NCBI RefSeq assembly: GCF_004535825.1
Contig: NZ_SGVY01000012.1
Span: 1-64,000, forward strand
Length of the DNA stretch: 64,000 bases
Direction of reading: 5' to 3'
From: Segatella hominis
GTDB taxonomy: Bacteria > Bacteroidota > Bacteroidia > Bacteroidales > Bacteroidaceae
Part shown: one piece after another, positions 60,360 to 64,000 of the stretch
How positions within the stretch are numbered: the first letter of the stretch is position 1
How the letters are laid out: each line of letters starts with the position of its first letter
Translations under genes and position numbers: made by a program
The notes under the pieces: generated by a model
Seen by the model: the letters and a program-made list of their open reading frames with translations, nothing else
Told to the model about the DNA's origin: nothing
Databases searched by the model: none

Positions 60360-61628
60360 ATGAACAAGAAAATAGGCAACATATTTAAAGGAGACAAGGT
60401 AATATGGATGGTGTTTTTCTTCCTTTGCATGATTAGCATTATTGAGGTATATTCTGCCTCAAGTTCGCTAACATACAAAAGCGGCAATTACATGAAGCCT
60501 GTCATCCGACATATAGGATTCATCATCTTTGGAATCTTCACCATGATTTGCATGCTCAAAGTAAAATGCAAGTACTTCAAGATTGCCACTCCATTCATGC
60601 TTGCCATTTCTTTAATCATGCTGATTTGGGTATTGATAGCCGGTCAGGCTACCAATGGTGCATCAAGGTGGGTAAACTTCATTGGTTTCCAATTTCAGCC
60701 TTCCGAATTTGCTAAGGGAGCAGTTATTCTGGCCGTGGCTCAGATTCTCAGTGCCATGCAGACAGAGAATGGCGCCGACAAACGCGCACTCAAGTATATT
60801 ATCGTTGCATCATCCATTTTCATCCTACTGATTGGTCTTGAGAACTTATCCACAGCCATGCTGCTATGTCTCACCATCTTTTTCATGATGATCATCGGAA
60901 GAATTCCTAAGGCACAACTCGGAAAACTATTGGGATTAGCCATAGCATCTGGAGCGATAGTAATTGCAACTGTGATGCTTGTAGGAAAAGACAAGAATCA
61001 GTCAACAGGTGACAATACGCTTACAGAGAATATCAAGAAAGAGGAAAAAGAACCTGGCTCCATCGAAAAGCTATTCCATAGAGCAGATACGTGGAAGTCG
61101 CGAATAGACAAATTCCTGAACCACAAAGATGTTGCTCCAGAAGATGTTGACTTGGATAAAGACGCACAGGTTGCTCATGCAAACATAGCCATAGCCTCAT
61201 CCAACATCGTGGGCAAAGGACCAGGCAACTCGGTTGAGCGAGACTTCCTGTCACAAGCCTTCTCCGACTTCATCTACGCCATCATCATAGAAGAGATGGG
61301 AATAACCGGAGCCGTATTTGTGGTCTTCCTATACATTATATTATTATATAGAGTAGGAAGTATAGCCAACAGATGTGAGAACAACTTTCCTGCATTTCTC
61401 GCCATGGGACTTGCCATACTGCTCGTCACTCAGGCATTGTTCAATATGCTCGTAGCAGTAGGTTTAGCACCAGTTACCGGTCAGCCGCTTCCACTCATCA
61501 GTAGAGGTGGAACTTCCACCGTCATCAACTGTCTATATGTTGGAATCATATTGAGTATCAGTAGAAGTGCCAAGAAAAAAGACGAGTGCAATACAGAAGC
61601 AAATACATCAAAATTGGCTACTGCATAA
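60360..61628 (+). CDS. ftsW: FtsW, septal SEDS glycosyltransferase
   Basis: A 422-residue polytopic SEDS protein. Conserved parts: GASRWVNFIGFQFQPSEFAKGAVI, FSDFIYAIIIEEMGITGAV and VGLAPVTGQPLPLISRGGTS. A long charged loop (about 205-275, DKNQSTGDNTLTENIKKEEKEP onward) is larger than in E. coli. It polymerises septal glycan with FtsI. Confidence 0.95.
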   Translation: MNKKIGNIFKGDKVIWMVFFFLCMISIIEVYSASSSLTYKSGNYMKPVIRHIGFIIFGIFTMICMLKVKCKYFKIATPFMLAISLIMLIWVLIAGQATNGASRWVNFIGFQFQPSEFAKGAVILAVAQILSAMQTENGADKRALKYIIVASSIFILLIGLENLSTAMLLCLTIFFMMIIGRIPKAQLGKLLGLAIASGAIVIATVMLVGKDKNQSTGDNTLTENIKKEEKEPGSIEKLFHRADTWKSRIDKFLNHKDVAPEDVDLDKDAQVAHANIAIASSNIVGKGPGNSVERDFLSQAFSDFIYAIIIEEMGITGAVFVVFLYIILLYRVGSIANRCENNFPAFLAMGLAILLVTQALFNMLVAVGLAPVTGQPLPLISRGGTSTVINCLYVGIILSISRSAKKKDECNTEANTSKLATA

Positions 61629-61679
61629 AAAAACACTATAAAAAATAGTGAAAAATGTAGAATTGTTGATTTTTTTATT

Positions 61680-61687
61680 TATCTTTG
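61680..61687 (+). promoter_or_regulatory. Internal promoter box before murG
   Basis: TATCTTTG fits TAnnTTTG in the 78-bp gap between ftsW and murG, 20 bp ahead of the ATG. It suggests murG and murC can be expressed apart from the upstream genes. Confidence 0.55.
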
Positions 61688-61706
61688 CGTAATAAATTAG
61701 AAAATT

Positions 61707-62813
61707 ATGAATAATGAACTGAGAATTATAATAAGTGGAGGTGGAACTGGAGGACATATTTTCCCAGCTGTATCCATCGCCAATGCCATCAAGGCCAAAT
61801 ACCCTGAAGCAAAGATTTTATTTGTTGGAGCATTAGGCAGAATGGAAATGCAACGTGTTCCTGCTGCCGGATATGAGATTAAGGGATTACCTATCTGCGG
61901 CTTTGATCGTAAGCATCTGTTCAAGAATATTGCCGTGCTCTTCAAAATATGGAAAAGCCAAAGAATGGCAAAGAAAATCATCAACGACTTCAAGCCAATG
62001 GCTGCAGTCGGTGTTGGTGGTTATGCCAGCGGCCCTACTCTTAACGTATGTGCAAGCAAGGGTATACCTTGTTTAATTCAGGAACAGAATTCATATGCAG
62101 GAGTAACCAACAAGTTACTCGCAAAGAAAGCTGACAGAATTTGTGTGGCATACGAAGGAATGGAACGTTTCTTCCCTGCTGACAAGATCAGCATGACAGG
62201 AAACCCTGTACGCCAAAACGTATTGGAGACTACTGTTACGGTGGAAGAAGCAAGAAAACAATTCGGACTTGCACCTGAAAAGAAAACCATTCTTCTGGTA
62301 GGTGGTAGTCTCGGAGCAAGAACCATCAATGAAAGCGTATTGCAAAACTTGGATAAAATTGCCAAAAGTGATATCCAGTTTATCTGGCAAACAGGTAAGT
62401 ATTACAAGGCATCCATCGCTGAACAGATGAAAGGCAAGGAATTGCCAAATCTCAAAATCATGGATTTTATCAGCGACATGGGAGCGGCATACAAAGCTGC
62501 TGACTTAGTTATCAGTAGAGCTGGTGCCAGCAGTATCAGCGAATTCTGTCTTATAGGCAAACCTGTCATTCTGGTTCCAAGCCCTAATGTAGCAGAAGAT
62601 CACCAAACGAAGAATGCCATGGCACTGGTAAATAAAGATGCAGCCATCTATGTAAAAGACTGCGAAGCACCTGGCATACTTATCGACAAGGCTATCAATA
62701 CAGTCACAGATATTCAGAAATTAAACTCACTCAGTGAGAATATTAAAAAATTAGGTTTAAAGAACTCTGCCGACGTCATTGCCGACGAAGTTGTAAAATT
62801 AGCAAGAAAGTAA
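61707..62813 (+). CDS. murG: MurG, lipid II-forming GlcNAc transferase
   Basis: A 368-residue GT28 enzyme at the inner membrane that adds GlcNAc to lipid I. Motifs: IISGGGTGGHIFPAVSIANAI, VGVGGYASGPTL, LIQEQNSYAGVTNKLL, VGGSLGARTINESV, IWQTGKYY and ISRAGASSISEFCLIGKPVILVPSP. Its stop overlaps the murC start by one base (TAATG). Confidence 0.97.
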   Translation: MNNELRIIISGGGTGGHIFPAVSIANAIKAKYPEAKILFVGALGRMEMQRVPAAGYEIKGLPICGFDRKHLFKNIAVLFKIWKSQRMAKKIINDFKPMAAVGVGGYASGPTLNVCASKGIPCLIQEQNSYAGVTNKLLAKKADRICVAYEGMERFFPADKISMTGNPVRQNVLETTVTVEEARKQFGLAPEKKTILLVGGSLGARTINESVLQNLDKIAKSDIQFIWQTGKYYKASIAEQMKGKELPNLKIMDFISDMGAAYKAADLVISRAGASSISEFCLIGKPVILVPSPNVAEDHQTKNAMALVNKDAAIYVKDCEAPGILIDKAINTVTDIQKLNSLSENIKKLGLKNSADVIADEVVKLARK

Positions 62814-64000
62814 TGGAACTGAAAGATATTAAAGCAGTATATTTCGTAGGAGCTGGCGGTATAGGCATGAGCGCTATCGCAAGATATTTCCTCAACAAAA
62901 AGTTGGTTGTTGCTGGTTACGACAAGACCCCTTCTCACCTTACACATGATTTGGAAAAAGAAGGCATGCTCATCCATTATGAGGAGAATACAGACCTGAT
63001 ACCAGAGGCTTGCAAGGATCCAAAAACAACATTGGTCATCTTTACTCCAGCCATCCCAGCAGAGCACAAGGAACTTGTGTATTTCCATGAGAATGGATTT
63101 ACCATCGAAAAACGTGCACAGGTATTAGGTACTTTGACTCGCACACATAAGGGTTTGTGCGTAGCAGGAACTCATGGTAAGACTTCAACATCAACCATGT
63201 GTGCCCACATCATGCATCAGAGTCATATAGACTGTAACGCTTTCTTGGGCGGTATTTCTAAAAATTACGGCACCAACTACATACTTTCCGACAAGAGCGA
63301 CTATGTAGTCATAGAAGCTGATGAATTCGATCGCAGTTTCCATTGGTTGCGTCCTTGGATGAGCGTAATTACTGCAACAGACCCAGACCATCTGGACATC
63401 TATGGAACAAAAGAAGCATATCTGGAAAGTTTCCGTCATTATACAGAACTTATCCAACCAGGAGGTGCACTCATCATCCATAAGAATCTGGAAATGAAAC
63501 AGAACGTACAGGATGGAGTTAGAATCTACGAGTACAGTCTTCATGAAGGAGATTTCCACGCAGAAAACATCAAGATAGAGAATGGCGAAATCACATTTGA
63601 CTTCATTTCTCCTATCGAAAATGTAGAGAACGTAGAACTCGGTCAGCCTGTGCCAATCAACATCGAAAATGGTATTGCCGCAATGGCAATGGCACAATTG
63701 AATGGTTGCAAGGCAGAAGAACTCAGACAAGGAATGAAGACATACGAAGGCGTAGAAAGACGCTTTGATTTCAAAATCAAAGATGCCAAGCACGTATTCC
63801 TATCAGACTATGCCCATCATCCAAAAGAAATCTACCAGAGTGTAAAGAGCATCAGAGAGCTGTATAAGACACGAAAGATTACTGCAATCTTCCAGCCTCA
63901 TCTTTATACCAGAACACGAGATTTCTACAAGGATTTTGCAGAAAGCCTGAGCATGCTTGATGAAGTAATCCTGTGTGACATTTATCCAGCAAGAGAGGCT
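62813..64000 (+). CDS. murC: MurC, UDP-MurNAc:L-alanine ligase (5' part)
   Basis: The first 396 codons of murC; the window ends before the stop. It starts MELKDIKAVYFVGAGGIGMSAIARY, with ATP site VAGTHGKTSTSTMCAHI, a central TDPDHLDIYG, and SDYAHHPKEIYQSV. It adds the first stem residue, L-alanine. It directly follows murG with TAATG overlap. Confidence 0.96.
   Translation, partial: MELKDIKAVYFVGAGGIGMSAIARYFLNKKLVVAGYDKTPSHLTHDLEKEGMLIHYEENTDLIPEACKDPKTTLVIFTPAIPAEHKELVYFHENGFTIEKRAQVLGTLTRTHKGLCVAGTHGKTSTSTMCAHIMHQSHIDCNAFLGGISKNYGTNYILSDKSDYVVIEADEFDRSFHWLRPWMSVITATDPDHLDIYGTKEAYLESFRHYTELIQPGGALIIHKNLEMKQNVQDGVRIYEYSLHEGDFHAENIKIENGEITFDFISPIENVENVELGQPVPINIENGIAAMAMAQLNGCKAEELRQGMKTYEGVERRFDFKIKDAKHVFLSDYAHHPKEIYQSVKSIRELYKTRKITAIFQPHLYTRTRDFYKDFAESLSMLDEVILCDIYPAREA

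Overview
The window looks like chromosomal DNA of a Bacteroidales gut anaerobe, most likely Prevotellaceae close to Segatella (Prevotella) copri; the genus is inference. Supporting signs are the many TAnnTTTG -7 promoter boxes, surface-type lipoproteins, secreted proteins with short T9SS-like tails, hybrid two-component-like regulators, glycine-lipid synthesis genes and a Bacteroidetes-type division and cell-wall cluster.

Layout. 1-4.2 kb is a scarred accessory region. It holds an ATPase remnant, a broken partial copy of the pdxT/pdxS locus, and two intact AAA-type ATPases lying between that broken copy and the real pdxTS. At 4.3-6.9 kb are pdxT, pdxS and a probable dedicated regulator built from a catalytically decayed ThiD/pyridoxal-kinase fold fused to an AraC DNA-binding domain. 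At 7-18.7 kb is a pectin/galactan block: a membrane regulator that looks like a hybrid two-component system with its kinase and receiver deleted, GH2 beta-galactosidase, GH53 endo-galactanase, two PL1 pectate lyases and a small secreted protein. No SusC/SusD pair is present. tRNA-Phe and tRNA-Pro follow at 19 kb.

20-39 kb is mostly housekeeping: a ComEA-like protein, two sodium symporters, a CYTH protein, a 49-residue membrane protein, prfB, an acyl-CoA synthetase, argE, a starch operon (CBM26 protein plus GH13 amylase), then dut-TPR-DUF4292-EnvC-like, with dgt divergent. 39.9-50.0 kb is an accessory island of about 10 kb flanked by 186-bp direct repeats made of the 3' end and terminator of glsB. 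It encodes a TPR/HTH membrane regulator, a DUF3244-like protein, a small T9SS-tail protein, a 2030-residue SpvB/RHS protein and three tandem small membrane paralogues that resemble immunity proteins. The last of these has acquired the GlsB C-terminus from the repeat. 49.9-51.8 kb holds glsB-glsA. 52 kb to the end is the dcw cluster mraZ-rsmH-ftsL-ftsI-murE-mraY-murD-ftsW-murG-murC (murC cut by the window edge), preceded by three MraZ boxes at an exact 10-bp period.

The best candidates for something undescribed are the RHS island with its chimeric immunity-like gene, the dead-kinase/AraC regulator of vitamin B6 synthesis with a tandem operator, the kinase-less regulator of the pectin block, and a family of three-unit palindrome arrays with a shared 22-bp period but unrelated sequences.
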